From Dorea sp. AF36-15AT (lineage in GTDB: Bacteria > Bacillota > Clostridia > Lachnospirales > Lachnospiraceae), in NCBI RefSeq assembly GCF_003477705.1, contig NZ_QUDV01000004.1, forward strand, positions 124,001 through 188,000: 64,000 nt of DNA, given 5' to 3'. Shown one piece after another: positions 8,219 through 17,147 of the stretch. Both the position numbers and the translations under genes were made by a program. Position 1 is the first letter of the stretch, and the number at the start of each line of letters is the position of its first letter. Below the pieces are notes generated by a model, which saw nothing but the letters and a program-made list of their open reading frames with translations, was not told where the DNA came from and ran no database searches.

Positions 8219-8980
8219 ATGAAGAAGCGTACCGTGATTGCCGGCATTCTGGCACTTGCAGGAATCATATGTGCAGGTGTGGCAGGTTATCAGTACTATC
8301 AGGACAGACATGCGGGCAAAGAGTACGAAGACTTAAAAGAAAAAGTGGTGAAAGAAAAGCAGGAGGAAGAGCCGGAGGAAGAAGAAAAGACGCCTCTGGA
8401 CATACCGATCGATTTTGAACAGCTGCAGAGTATGAATCCGGAGATCTATGCGTGGATCCGTATACCGGGATCAGTCATTGATTATCCGATCGTACAAAGT
8501 GATACAGACAATGCGTATTATCTGACTCACGACGCGGAAAATAAGGATAATGCAGCCGGAGCTATATTTACCGAAGATTATAATACAAAGACATTCGAAG
8601 ATCCCAATACGGTCATCTATGGACATGGTATGACCAATGGCACGATGTTCAATGGACTGCATCAGTATATGGACCGCAGTTACTTTGACGAGAACCGGGA
8701 CATTATCATATATATGCCGGATAAGATATTGCACTATAAGATATTTGCAGCGTATCTGTATGATAGCCGGCATTTGATGCAGAGCATCAACTTTAACAAT
8801 AAAGAGATATTTCAGGCATATCTGGACAATGTGTTTAACATCCGGGATATGCAGGCAGCAGTCGATACGTCAATGAACGTGACGGCAGAAGACAAGATCA
8901 TCACGCTGTCCACCTGTTATGGGGGGATGAGCGATAAAAGATATCTGGTGCAGGCAGTGCTCGTATCAGAGGAAAACTAA
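8219..8980 (+). CDS. srtB: Class B sortase
   Basis: A 253-residue membrane-anchored transpeptidase: N-terminal signal anchor (4-24), a very Glu/Lys-rich stalk (33-60), then the sortase fold. The catalytic triad can be read as H136 (YGHGM), C233 (TLSTC) and R241. The long region between beta strands, with NAAGAIFTEDYN before the His, is class B style. It cleaves an LPxTG-like motif and joins the protein to a wall nucleophile. Its likely substrate is encoded 26 bases downstream (APKTG protein). A sortase/substrate pair inside an EPS operon suggests co-display of protein and polysaccharide. Confidence 0.9.
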   Translation: MKKRTVIAGILALAGIICAGVAGYQYYQDRHAGKEYEDLKEKVVKEKQEEEPEEEEKTPLDIPIDFEQLQSMNPEIYAWIRIPGSVIDYPIVQSDTDNAYYLTHDAENKDNAAGAIFTEDYNTKTFEDPNTVIYGHGMTNGTMFNGLHQYMDRSYFDENRDIIIYMPDKILHYKIFAAYLYDSRHLMQSINFNNKEIFQAYLDNVFNIRDMQAAVDTSMNVTAEDKIITLSTCYGGMSDKRYLVQAVLVSEEN

Positions 8981-9006
8981 ACGATGATAGAAGGAGGAAG
9001 ATACCA

Positions 9007-9654
9007 ATGAAGAAGAAACTTATCGGTATGGCGATGCTCGTAACATTAGCAGCAATGCAGGTTATGGGTGTGTCAGCAGCAGGAAGCAAGACTACAGGAA
9101 TGGCAGTTACAGGTGATTCGAAGGAGTCTTATGCATTTGAAGATATGTCGGCGGCAACAGGACTTAGTGCCGATGTTGCAGACCTGATCAGTCAGATCAA
9201 TGCAGGAACCAAGACTCTTGACGATCTGGGAAAGGCAGCACCGGAGATCGCTTCTGATCTGGAAGGCAAGAGCCTGATCACATCGTTTGAAGATCTGGTA
9301 GCACAGAATGGTGCTCCGACAACTGATGTAAAGGGTGTTAAAATTTCTGTGCCTGCACTGACAAGTGGAATGTCTGATGTGGCTATAGTTCACTATAGTA
9401 CAACACGTTCTACATGGGAAGTTATTACACCGGACAGCGTAGACCTGGAGAACAAAGAAGTTACAGCTTCGTTCAAAGATCTGTCTCCAGTAGCAGTTAT
9501 CGCTAAGGTAGATGCTTCTAAGGCAGCTGACAATGCCACAGGAACAGCTCCGAAGACAGGAGTAGAGGCTAACAACTCATGGATGGCATGGGGATGTGCA
9601 GCAGTAGTTCTTATGGCAGCAGCAGTTCTGACATTCAAAAAGAAAAGAGTGTAA
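9007..9654 (+). CDS. Cell-wall-anchored protein with APKTG sorting signal
   Basis: A 215-residue secreted protein of unrecognised function. It has a signal peptide (1-25, cleavage likely after VSAAG) and a mature region of about 155 residues. The C-terminal sorting signal has APKTG (181-185), a hydrophobic helix (192-210) and a KKKRV tail. The motif departs from LPxTG at the first position. GGAGGAAG precedes the start. The gene directly follows the class B sortase and is the natural substrate candidate. The mature domain has no cysteines and many Ala/Asp/Lys, with no fold I can name. Confidence 0.75.
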   Translation: MKKKLIGMAMLVTLAAMQVMGVSAAGSKTTGMAVTGDSKESYAFEDMSAATGLSADVADLISQINAGTKTLDDLGKAAPEIASDLEGKSLITSFEDLVAQNGAPTTDVKGVKISVPALTSGMSDVAIVHYSTTRSTWEVITPDSVDLENKEVTASFKDLSPVAVIAKVDASKAADNATGTAPKTGVEANNSWMAWGCAAVVLMAAAVLTFKKKRV

Positions 9655-9683
9655 GATAATATTCGGAGATAATCCGAAAAGGT

Positions 9684-9848
9684 AAGAAGCTGGCATAAGA
9701 TATCTGGTATGTCAGCTTCTTAATTGAAGCGAAAGCAGTATGTGTGATTGATGATAATTTAAATAAATGGAAAAAATTCCATACGGGATTGTTTCTTAGT
9801 AGTATTGAATGTAATATACAAAGCTCTGTGGCGGACTTTGTATTTCTT
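9684..9848 (+). terminator. Two hairpins in the 9655-9946 gap
   Basis: Stem 1 pairs AAGAAGCTGGCATA (9684-9697) with TATGTCAGCTTCTT (9709-9722), imperfectly and without a strong T-run. Stem 2 pairs ATACAAAG (9816-9823) with CTTTGTAT (9836-9843), followed by TTCTT. They probably end or attenuate transcription between the sortase module and the sugar-transferase part of the locus. I see no gene and no convincing promoter in this 292-base gap. Confidence 0.45.
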
Positions 9849-9946
9849 ATAAAAAGGCTTTGTTCGTTGGTAAGTCGGAGGAGTGTAACAGCTAGTTAAA
9901 ACGAACGTAATAGGATCTGGGAAATGAGAAAAGAGGAAAGAAAAGT

Positions 9947-11398
9947 ATGTATAGAAAAGATTCTGTTAGATGGATAAAACATGTGGATTTTATCATCTTG
10001 GATTTGATCTGCTTGCAGGTGGCGTTTGTTCTGGCGTATGCATTCAGCGGATATGGAGCTAATCCATACCAGCTAATTCTTTATAGAAATATGGCTATCT
10101 TTATGGAAGTAGCAGATCTGGTAGTGCTGTTTGTAATGGGGACGTTGAAAAACGTTCTGAAAAGAGGACATTATAAAGATTTTGTTGTAACCGCACAGCA
10201 TGGAGTGATTCTTGGGGCAATTATGATACTATACTTGTTTATGCTTCAGGAAGGGCCGCGATATTCCAGACTGGCATTGGTGCTGAATATTGTGATCTAT
10301 ATCCCACTTACTTATCTGGTAAGAGAGCTGTGGAAACTTTTGCTTAGGAAGAAAATGAAAGATGGTGAAGATCGTTCCTTACTTCTGGTTGTTTCGGCAG
10401 ATGTAGTGAGTGCAGTAGTAGAGAGTATGAAAGAGCATAATTATGCCAGGTATAAGATCGCCGGAATTGCTGTTATAGATAAGGAAATGACAGGAAAGTA
10501 TATAGATGGCGTGAAAGTAGTTGCCAATATGGAAAACGTAGCAGAGTTTGTCTGCAAAGAATGGATTGATGAAGTTCTGATTGTGACATCCGGTGTAGTT
10601 CCATATCCCGAAGAACTGATCGAGCAGTTTACGGAAACCGGAGTAACCATGCATCTGAATCTTGCAAAGGTACAGAGCGCGCCGGGGAAAAAGCAATTTG
10701 TAGAAAAAGTTGGAGATTATACAGTACTGACTACCAGCATTAACTATGCATCTACAAGAGATCTGATGCTGAAACGACTGATGGATATTGCCGGAGGTCT
10801 GGCAGGATGCCTGATTACCGGAATCTTGTGTATATTTGTTGCTCCGGCAATTTACATAGCATCACCGGGACCGATCTTTTTTGCACAGGAACGTGTAGGA
10901 AAGAATGGAAAAAGATTTAAAATGTATAAATTCCGAAGCATGTATATGGATGCAGAAGAACGTAAGGCTGAACTGATGAAAGATAACAAACTTGGGGATG
11001 GCAAGATGTTTAAACTGGACTTTGATCCTCGTGTTATCGGAAATAAGACACTTCCGGATGGGACACATAAGAGAGGAATCGGTGATTTTATCAGACGAAC
11101 AAGCTTGGATGAATTCCCGCAATTCTTTAACGTGTTACGTGGCGATATGTCGATTGTAGGTACTCGCCCACCTCTCATCTCAGAAACGAACTTGTATGAG
11201 CTTCACCATCGTGCAAGGCTGGCAATTAAGCCGGGGATCACCGGTATGTGGCAGGTAAGTGGACGAAGCGACATTACTGATTTTGAAGAAGTGGTTCGTC
11301 TTGACAAAGAGTATATCACAAACTGGAACATTGGCTTAGATATAAAAATATTGTTAAAAACAGTAATGGTAGTTCTTAGAAAAGATGGCTCGATGTAA
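9947..11398 (+). CDS. Polyprenyl-phosphate sugar-1-phosphate transferase (initiating enzyme, WbaP/CpsE type)
   Basis: A 483-residue membrane enzyme: four N-terminal transmembrane helices (about 12-130), a Rossmann-like CoA-binding-type middle domain (about 140-260), another membrane helix and the catalytic C-terminal domain. Motifs are KRLMDI, SPGPIFFAQERVGKNGKRFKMYKFRSM, the conserved RTSLDEFPQFFNVLRGDMS, then IVGTRPPL and KPGITGMWQVSGRS. It moves a sugar-1-phosphate from a UDP-sugar to undecaprenyl phosphate, the first step of repeat-unit assembly on the inner membrane face. The sugar (Glc, Gal or other) cannot be told from sequence. AGAGGAAAG precedes the ATG. Confidence 0.9.
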   Translation: MYRKDSVRWIKHVDFIILDLICLQVAFVLAYAFSGYGANPYQLILYRNMAIFMEVADLVVLFVMGTLKNVLKRGHYKDFVVTAQHGVILGAIMILYLFMLQEGPRYSRLALVLNIVIYIPLTYLVRELWKLLLRKKMKDGEDRSLLLVVSADVVSAVVESMKEHNYARYKIAGIAVIDKEMTGKYIDGVKVVANMENVAEFVCKEWIDEVLIVTSGVVPYPEELIEQFTETGVTMHLNLAKVQSAPGKKQFVEKVGDYTVLTTSINYASTRDLMLKRLMDIAGGLAGCLITGILCIFVAPAIYIASPGPIFFAQERVGKNGKRFKMYKFRSMYMDAEERKAELMKDNKLGDGKMFKLDFDPRVIGNKTLPDGTHKRGIGDFIRRTSLDEFPQFFNVLRGDMSIVGTRPPLISETNLYELHHRARLAIKPGITGMWQVSGRSDITDFEEVVRLDKEYITNWNIGLDIKILLKTVMVVLRKDGSM

Positions 11399-11414
11399 AA
11401 GCTACAAGCAACAG

Positions 11415-11508
11415 CATTGAATGGTTCTTTTTTGCAGTGTTGGCAGAAGCGTTTGGAAAATATGATGTAGTGCATTTTCAGGCAGAAGGATCATGTGCGG
11501 TGAAGTAA
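11415..11508 (+). pseudogene. Remnant of a DUF1972/GT4 glycosyltransferase
   Basis: A roughly 30-codon open stretch ending in TAA at 11506-11508 reads IEWFFFAVLAEAFGKYDVV, then HFQAEGSCAVK. It corresponds to an internal segment of DUF1972-type glycosyltransferases and matches the equivalent part of the intact gene at 13937 (ATIHAAFSRYDCVSFRASG, then SCAM). There is no start and no flanking domain. It is a scar of a glycosyltransferase that once followed the initiating transferase and was replaced. Confidence 0.6.
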
Positions 11509-11540
11509 GCAGGGTGATTCAACAAGGAGAATAAGAAGAA

Positions 11541-12617
11541 ATGATGGAAAATAAGACAAAAATTGATCTAAAAAATAAGAGCGTTTTCATTACAGGTGCG
11601 GCGGGTTTCATTGGTTCTAACCTTGCGAAGCGGTTGCTCTCCACAGTGGAGGGGATTAAGGTCGTTGGTCTGGATAATATGAATCATTATTATGATGTTC
11701 GGCTGAAAGAGGCTCGACTGAATGAACTGGAGCAGTTTGAAAATTTCAGTTTTGTAAAAGGTAATCTGGCAGACAAGTCTGTGATTGGAGCTATCTTTGA
11801 GCAGTATAAACCGGAAATCGTTGTGAATCTCGGTGCGCAGGCTGGCGTTCGTTATTCTATTACAAACCCTGATGCGTATGTAGAAGCGAACTTGATTGGC
11901 TTCTATAACATTCTGGAAGCCTGCCGTCATTCTTATGATGAGGGACAGACATCGGTGGAGCATCTAGTTTATGCGTCAAGTTCTTCGGTTTATGGAAGTA
12001 ATAAGAAAGTGCCTTACAGTACGGATGACAAGGTTGATAATCCGGTATCTTTGTATGCGGCAACCAAGAAATCTAATGAACTGATGGCTCATGCCTACTC
12101 GAAGTTGTATAATATTCCTTCTACTGGTTTGAGATTCTTCACAGTATATGGTCCTGCTGGTCGCCCTGATATGGCTTACTTTGGCTTTACTAACAAACTA
12201 TTAAAGGGCGAAACGATTCAGATTTTCAACTACGGTAATTGCAAGCGCGACTTCACTTATGTGGATGATATTGTCGAGGGTGTTGTTCGTGTAATGCAAG
12301 GTGCGCCGGAGCGCAAGAATGGCGGAGATGGTTTGCCGGTTCCGCCGTATGCAGTTTATAACATCGGCAACCAGAACCCGGAGAATCTTTTGGATTTTGT
12401 ACAGATTTTGCAGGAAGAATTGATTCGTGCTGGTGTTTTGCCAGAAGATTATGATTTTGAAGCACATAAGAAGCTAGTTCCAATGCAGCCGGGGGATGTG
12501 CCTGTGACTTATGCAGATACCAGTGCACTGGAGCATGACTTCGGATATAAACCATCTACTAGTCTGCGTGAGGGTTTGCGGAAGTTCGCTGAGTGGTATG
12601 CAAAGTTCTATAAATAA
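11541..12617 (+). CDS. NAD-dependent UDP-glucuronate 4-epimerase-like SDR
   Basis: A 358-residue extended SDR. It has the nucleotide motif GAAGFIG (about 19-25), catalytic SSSSVYG and YAATK, and the sequence [18 protein letters not shown] typical of UDP-glucuronate/UDP-glucose 4-epimerases of the GAE/UGE group. With Ugd next door it would convert UDP-glucuronate to UDP-galacturonate for the polysaccharide. It sits between the glycosyltransferase scar and ugd. Together with ugd it uses more T-ending codons than the flanking cps genes, pointing to acquisition from another donor. GalE activity cannot be excluded. Confidence 0.85.
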   Translation: MMENKTKIDLKNKSVFITGAAGFIGSNLAKRLLSTVEGIKVVGLDNMNHYYDVRLKEARLNELEQFENFSFVKGNLADKSVIGAIFEQYKPEIVVNLGAQAGVRYSITNPDAYVEANLIGFYNILEACRHSYDEGQTSVEHLVYASSSSVYGSNKKVPYSTDDKVDNPVSLYAATKKSNELMAHAYSKLYNIPSTGLRFFTVYGPAGRPDMAYFGFTNKLLKGETIQIFNYGNCKRDFTYVDDIVEGVVRVMQGAPERKNGGDGLPVPPYAVYNIGNQNPENLLDFVQILQEELIRAGVLPEDYDFEAHKKLVPMQPGDVPVTYADTSALEHDFGYKPSTSLREGLRKFAEWYAKFYK

Positions 12618-12667
12618 GTTTCATATCAAAAGTTTTGTTGAGTGTATGTATAGAGGAGATAATTATC

Positions 12668-13918
12668 ATGAGAAATTTTGAAGATTTGAAAATTGCTGTG
12701 GCTGGTACTGGTTACGTAGGCCTTTCTATTGCGACATTGCTGTCTCAGCACCATCAGGTGACTGCTGTAGATATTGTCCCTGAAAAAGTGGAACTAATCA
12801 ACAACAAAAAGTCTCCGATTCAGGATGACTATATTGAAAAATATCTTGCGGAGAAAGAGTTAAATTTGACAGCAACGCTGGATGCAAAAGAAGCATACTC
12901 GGATGCCGATTTCGTTGTTATTGCAGCTCCTACCAACTATGACAGTAAGAAAAATTTCTTTGACACCTCTGCGGTTGAAGCGGTTATCAAACTGGTTATT
13001 GAGTATAACCCGGAAGCTATTATGGTGATTAAGTCAACGATTCCTGTTGGATTCACCGCAAGCGTTCGTGAAAAGTATCACTGCGACAACATTATTTTCA
13101 GCCCAGAGTTCTTGCGTGAGAGTAAGGCTCTGTATGACAACTTGTATCCGAGCCGTATTATCGTTGGTACCGATGTGGAGAATGCTCGTCTGGTAAAGGC
13201 AGCACACACTTTTGCGGATCTTCTGCAGGAAGGCGCTATTAAGGAGAATATAGACACTCTGTTCATGGGATTTACCGAGGCGGAAGCTGTTAAGTTGTTT
13301 GCCAATACTTATTTAGCTCTACGCGTCAGCTACTTCAACGAACTGGATACTTATGCTGAAATGAAGGGACTGAACACACAGCAGATTATTAATGGTGTCT
13401 GCCTCGATCCTCGTATCGGTACTCATTACAATAACCCTAGCTTCGGATACGGCGGGTACTGCCTGCCCAAGGACACTAAACAGCTACTCGCAAATTATGC
13501 CGACGTGCCGGAAAATCTGATTGAAGCAATCGTTGAATCCAATCGCACTCGTAAAGATTTTATTGCGGATCGTGTGCTTGAAATTGCGGGTGCTTACGAA
13601 GCAAATGATAGCTGGGATGAGAGCAAAGAAAAAGATGTTGTGGTTGGCGTTTATCGCTTGACGATGAAGAGCAACAGCGATAACTTCCGTCAGAGTTCTA
13701 TCCAGGGGGTCATGAAACGTATCAAGGCTAAAGGCGCAACGGTTATTATCTATGAGCCGACTCTGAAAGATGGTGAAAAGTTCTTCGGCAGCGTTGTGGT
13801 TAATGATTTGAACGAGTTCAAGAAAAAGAGTCAGGCCATTATTGCAAACCGATATGATAAGTGTCTTGATGATGTGGAAGAGAAGGTTTATACGAGAGAC
13901 ATTTTCCAGAGAGATTAA
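12668..13918 (+). CDS. ugd: UDP-glucose 6-dehydrogenase, EPS-cassette copy
   Basis: A 416-residue UDP-glucose dehydrogenase that oxidises UDP-glucose to UDP-glucuronate with two NAD+. It has the N-terminal dinucleotide motif [18 protein letters not shown], the [11 protein letters not shown] segment and the active-site cysteine in [12 protein letters not shown] choose the ATG at 12668 (AGGAG 12 bases upstream) over an in-frame start at 12635, because the family N-terminus begins at [14 protein letters not shown] close paralogue lies at 30718-31956; the proteins are very similar but the DNA is clearly diverged at synonymous positions. Confidence 0.93.
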   Translation: MRNFEDLKIAVAGTGYVGLSIATLLSQHHQVTAVDIVPEKVELINNKKSPIQDDYIEKYLAEKELNLTATLDAKEAYSDADFVVIAAPTNYDSKKNFFDTSAVEAVIKLVIEYNPEAIMVIKSTIPVGFTASVREKYHCDNIIFSPEFLRESKALYDNLYPSRIIVGTDVENARLVKAAHTFADLLQEGAIKENIDTLFMGFTEAEAVKLFANTYLALRVSYFNELDTYAEMKGLNTQQIINGVCLDPRIGTHYNNPSFGYGGYCLPKDTKQLLANYADVPENLIEAIVESNRTRKDFIADRVLEIAGAYEANDSWDESKEKDVVVGVYRLTMKSNSDNFRQSSIQGVMKRIKAKGATVIIYEPTLKDGEKFFGSVVVNDLNEFKKKSQAIIANRYDKCLDDVEEKVYTRDIFQRD

Positions 13919-13936
13919 TTAGTTGAGGGTGGAGTA

Positions 13937-15109
13937 ATGAAAATTGCAATAATTGGACATAAACGTATACCGTCAAACGAAGGTGGAATAGAGAAGGGCG
14001 TAGAGCAACATGCGGTCCGAATGGTCAAAAGAGGGCATGGCGTAACTGCGTATAATCGCGGTGGCCATAATGTGTTTGGAAAGGAATTTGACTGTAAAAA
14101 GCAAAAAGAATACAAGGGTATTCGGATTGTAACGATTCCAACAACAAAGGGGGCTGCCTCAGTCCCAATTTATTCGTTTCTTGCAACGATTCATGCAGCA
14201 TTCAGCCGGTATGATTGTGTGAGTTTCCGTGCATCAGGATCATGTGCTATGATTCCACTTGCTAAACTTTTTGGGTTACGAGTAGTGGCATCGCTACATG
14301 GTATAGATAGCCAAAGAGATAAGTGGGGCGGGTTTGCATCAAAATACCTTGAATTTGGAGAGCGAATGGCTGCAACAAAAGCAGATGTGTGCTTGGTGCT
14401 TTCCAAAAACATGAAAGAATATATTGACACAAAATATGGAGTGAATTCGATTCTATTTGCGAATGGTATCGATAAGCCCAAAAGTCATATACCTGAAATC
14501 ATTAAAGAAAAATACGGATTGGAAAAGGATGAATATATTTTATCCTTGGGAAGAATTGTTCCGGAAAAGGGATTACAGTATCTGATCGAAGCATTCAAAA
14601 ACTGTAAGACTGAAAAAAAACTAGTGATCGCCGGTGGATCGGAGTCTAACAAGGATTATTATAACCAGCTGTTGGCACTAGCAAATGGCGATAAGAGAAT
14701 CATTTTTACAGGCTATGTATATGGTCAGGAAGTGCAAGAACTTTATAGCAATGCTTATATTTTTGCGTTGCCGAGCAACCTGGAAGGAATGGCGAATGCA
14801 TTGTTGGAGGCAATGAGTTATGGGAATTGCTGCCTGATTAGTGATATTCCGGAAAATACGGAAGTGGTTCATGAAAAGGCAATGTGGTTTAAAAAGGGCA
14901 ATACTGTAGATTTACAAAAAAAGTTGCAGACGCTTTTGGGTGATTCGGAACTTGTAAAAAAATATAAAATAGAAGCAACTCCGTACATCTTGGAAAAATA
15001 TAATTGGGATATTGTTGTTGACCAGATGCTACGAGTCTATGCTGGCGATGTTGTAGATTACAATACGGTATTGCAGGAAAGAGAATGCAACAGTGGGGGA
15101 AAAAGATGA
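13937..15109 (+). CDS. GT4 glycosyltransferase with DUF1972 N-terminal domain
   Basis: A 390-residue cytoplasmic/peripheral glycosyltransferase with two Rossmann halves. The N-terminal DUF1972-like part includes GHKRIPSNEGGIEKGVEQ and GSCAMIPLAKLFGLRVVASLHGID. The C-terminal GT1/GT4 donor domain has SLGRIVPEKGLQYLIEA and the E-x7-E type motif in LPSNLEGMANALLEAMS. Relatives add rhamnose or hexoses as second sugar. Specificity is not predictable here. It is the intact counterpart of the fragment at 11415. From here to about 26.0 kb the DNA is visibly more A+T-rich. The 3' end overlaps the next gene (ATGA). Confidence 0.85.
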   Translation: MKIAIIGHKRIPSNEGGIEKGVEQHAVRMVKRGHGVTAYNRGGHNVFGKEFDCKKQKEYKGIRIVTIPTTKGAASVPIYSFLATIHAAFSRYDCVSFRASGSCAMIPLAKLFGLRVVASLHGIDSQRDKWGGFASKYLEFGERMAATKADVCLVLSKNMKEYIDTKYGVNSILFANGIDKPKSHIPEIIKEKYGLEKDEYILSLGRIVPEKGLQYLIEAFKNCKTEKKLVIAGGSESNKDYYNQLLALANGDKRIIFTGYVYGQEVQELYSNAYIFALPSNLEGMANALLEAMSYGNCCLISDIPENTEVVHEKAMWFKKGNTVDLQKKLQTLLGDSELVKKYKIEATPYILEKYNWDIVVDQMLRVYAGDVVDYNTVLQERECNSGGKR

Positions 15110-16191
15110 AAGTAGATTTTTATATCAGTAGTCTCTCTAGTGGAGGAGCAGAACACGTATTGACGAATCTGGCAGCGAATTTTGTAGCGAATGATATGGA
15201 TGTTAGTATAACATCCTACGAGAAACGCCCACAGTTCTATGAAGTTGCATCGAATGTGAAGCTTAATAAGTATAACTTCACAAATAAGAGCAAGTTGGCA
15301 GAATGGTTTTGCGATTTTCGCGCCACGAAAAAGCATTTGAGGGAAAGAACGGCAGACGTTGCAATTTCTTTCTTGAGTAGATGTAATTTTATGCTGATTC
15401 TAGCAGGCTTGTTTTCTAAAACAAAGATCATTGTCTGTGATCGCAATAATCTGCTGCGAAAATATCCAAAATATGTTTTTGATATGACCTGCTTCCTGTA
15501 TCGGTTTGCTGATATTGTTTGTGTGCAGACCAATGAGATGAAAGCATTCTATCCGCACTATTTGCAAAAAAAGATTGTGGTTTTGGAAAATCCGCTGGAT
15601 TTTGATGAGATGGCGGCACAGTGTGAAGGGCACAATCCTGAAAAAGAAAATACGGTGATTTCGGTTGGACGATTGGAGAAACAAAAGGATTTTGTTACGC
15701 TGATTAAAGCTTATAAAAAGGTGGCCAAATCGTATCCGAATTGGAAATTGAAAATTTTTGGGCAAGGCAACCGTAAAGATGAGCTGCAAAGTCTGATTGA
15801 GCAAGAAAACTTAACGGAAAATGTCAAATTATGTGGTGTGACGCACACCCCATTCCTTGAAATGAAAAAAGCGAAGATTTTTGTGCTTTCGTCTTTTTAT
15901 GAGGGGTTTCCAAACGTACTTTGCGAGGCAATGCATGCGGGATTGCCGTGCATTTCAACAAAATGTGAATGCGGTCCATCTGAGCTAATCGATAATGAGA
16001 AAAGTGGGTTCCTGGTACAAATTGGCAATATAGATCAGATGGCGGAAAAGATTATAGTATTGATAGAAAATGAAAACTTACGCAAAACGATAGGAGAAGA
16101 AGCTGAAAAATCGACGAAGCGGTTGAGTAGAGAAGTTATCTGCAAAAAGTGGAGAGAACTTGTTTATCGAGTGAGCGGAGAGGTTCAATAA
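15106..16191 (+). CDS. GT4-family glycosyltransferase
   Basis: A 361-residue GT-B glycosyltransferase. Its N-terminal acceptor half begins MKVDFYISSLSSGGAEHVL, with the usual GGAE motif. The donor half has SVGRLEKQKDFVTLIKAY, KIFGQG and SSFYEGFPNVLCEAMHAGLP. I use the ATG at 15106, which overlaps the previous stop as ATGA and has GGGGG upstream. A start 7 codons earlier (15085) is less well placed. Adds one sugar of the repeat unit; donor and linkage unknown. Confidence 0.85.
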   Translation: MKVDFYISSLSSGGAEHVLTNLAANFVANDMDVSITSYEKRPQFYEVASNVKLNKYNFTNKSKLAEWFCDFRATKKHLRERTADVAISFLSRCNFMLILAGLFSKTKIIVCDRNNLLRKYPKYVFDMTCFLYRFADIVCVQTNEMKAFYPHYLQKKIVVLENPLDFDEMAAQCEGHNPEKENTVISVGRLEKQKDFVTLIKAYKKVAKSYPNWKLKIFGQGNRKDELQSLIEQENLTENVKLCGVTHTPFLEMKKAKIFVLSSFYEGFPNVLCEAMHAGLPCISTKCECGPSELIDNEKSGFLVQIGNIDQMAEKIIVLIENENLRKTIGEEAEKSTKRLSREVICKKWRELVYRVSGEVQ

Positions 16192-16193
16192 GT

Positions 16194-17117
16194 ATGAGTA
16201 ATATTGTAAAAAAAGTAATTGGCGTGTTAAAAAGCCCTAAAAAAAGAACGATTATATTGGCGCAACATGGATTTTTCAAGAATATGAGCGATGAGGATTT
16301 TCTGAAGATGCAATTCAAGAATGTTTTCGGGTATCCGCTGAATTTGGAAAATCCGAAAACATACAGCGAAAGGCTTCAGTGGCTGAAACTGTACGATAGA
16401 AAACCGGAATACACCATGATGGTGGATAAGTATGAAGTAAAGAAGTATGTGGCTTCTAAAATTGGTAATGAACATATTATCAAGACGCTGGGAGTATGGG
16501 AACATTTTGATGATATTGATTTTTCACAGCTTCCGAAACAGTTTGTCCTAAAATGCACGCATGATTCGGGTGGATTGGTTATTTGCACCGATAAATCAAA
16601 ACTGAATATAGCTGCCGCAAAGAAAAAAATAGAGAAGAGTCTGAAAAATGACTATTATATGCAAAACAGAGAGTGGCCATATAAAAATGTAAAGCGTAGA
16701 ATTATCGCAGAAGAATACATGGTCGATGAATCAGGCTATGAGTTAAAGGATTATAAGATTTTTGCTTTTGATGGTGAAGCAAAGGCGATGTTTATTGCAT
16801 CGGATCGCACAAATCTGAACGAAGAGACAAAGTTTGATTTCTTTGATATGGATTTTAACCATCTGCCATTTACGAATGGTCATCCGAACTCCAAAGAGTG
16901 GGATAAGATCAAACGTCCTAAGGGACTGGATGAAATGAAGAAATATGCGGAGATCTTGTCGAAGGGACTGCCGGAAGCGCGGATCGACTTTTACGACATC
17001 AATGGCAAAGTGTATTTCGGAGAGATTACCTTTTTCCATTGGAGCGGATTCGAACGCTTTGAACCGGCAGAATGGGATAAAAAATTTGGCTCTTGGATTA
17101 CCTTGCCAACAAAATAA
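16194..17117 (+). CDS. TupA-like ATP-grasp protein
   Basis: A 307-residue protein with the TupA-like ATP-grasp pattern: KTYSERLQWLKLYDRKPEYTMMVDKY, FVLKCTHDSGG, ELKDYKIFAFDGEAKAMF and a C-terminal ARIDFYDINGKVYFGEIT that carries the metal-binding D/E. Family members occur in polysaccharide and teichuronopeptide loci and are thought to ligate an amino acid or similar amine to a uronic acid carboxylate. With Ugd and the epimerase present, amidation of a uronate residue is plausible. The start at 16194 follows GGAGAGG; an in-frame earlier Met at 16149 lies inside the preceding gene. Confidence 0.8.
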   Translation: MSNIVKKVIGVLKSPKKRTIILAQHGFFKNMSDEDFLKMQFKNVFGYPLNLENPKTYSERLQWLKLYDRKPEYTMMVDKYEVKKYVASKIGNEHIIKTLGVWEHFDDIDFSQLPKQFVLKCTHDSGGLVICTDKSKLNIAAAKKKIEKSLKNDYYMQNREWPYKNVKRRIIAEEYMVDESGYELKDYKIFAFDGEAKAMFIASDRTNLNEETKFDFFDMDFNHLPFTNGHPNSKEWDKIKRPKGLDEMKKYAEILSKGLPEARIDFYDINGKVYFGEITFFHWSGFERFEPAEWDKKFGSWITLPTK

Positions 17118-17147
17118 AAGAAGAATGGGGAGGCAAGAGCAGGAGTA

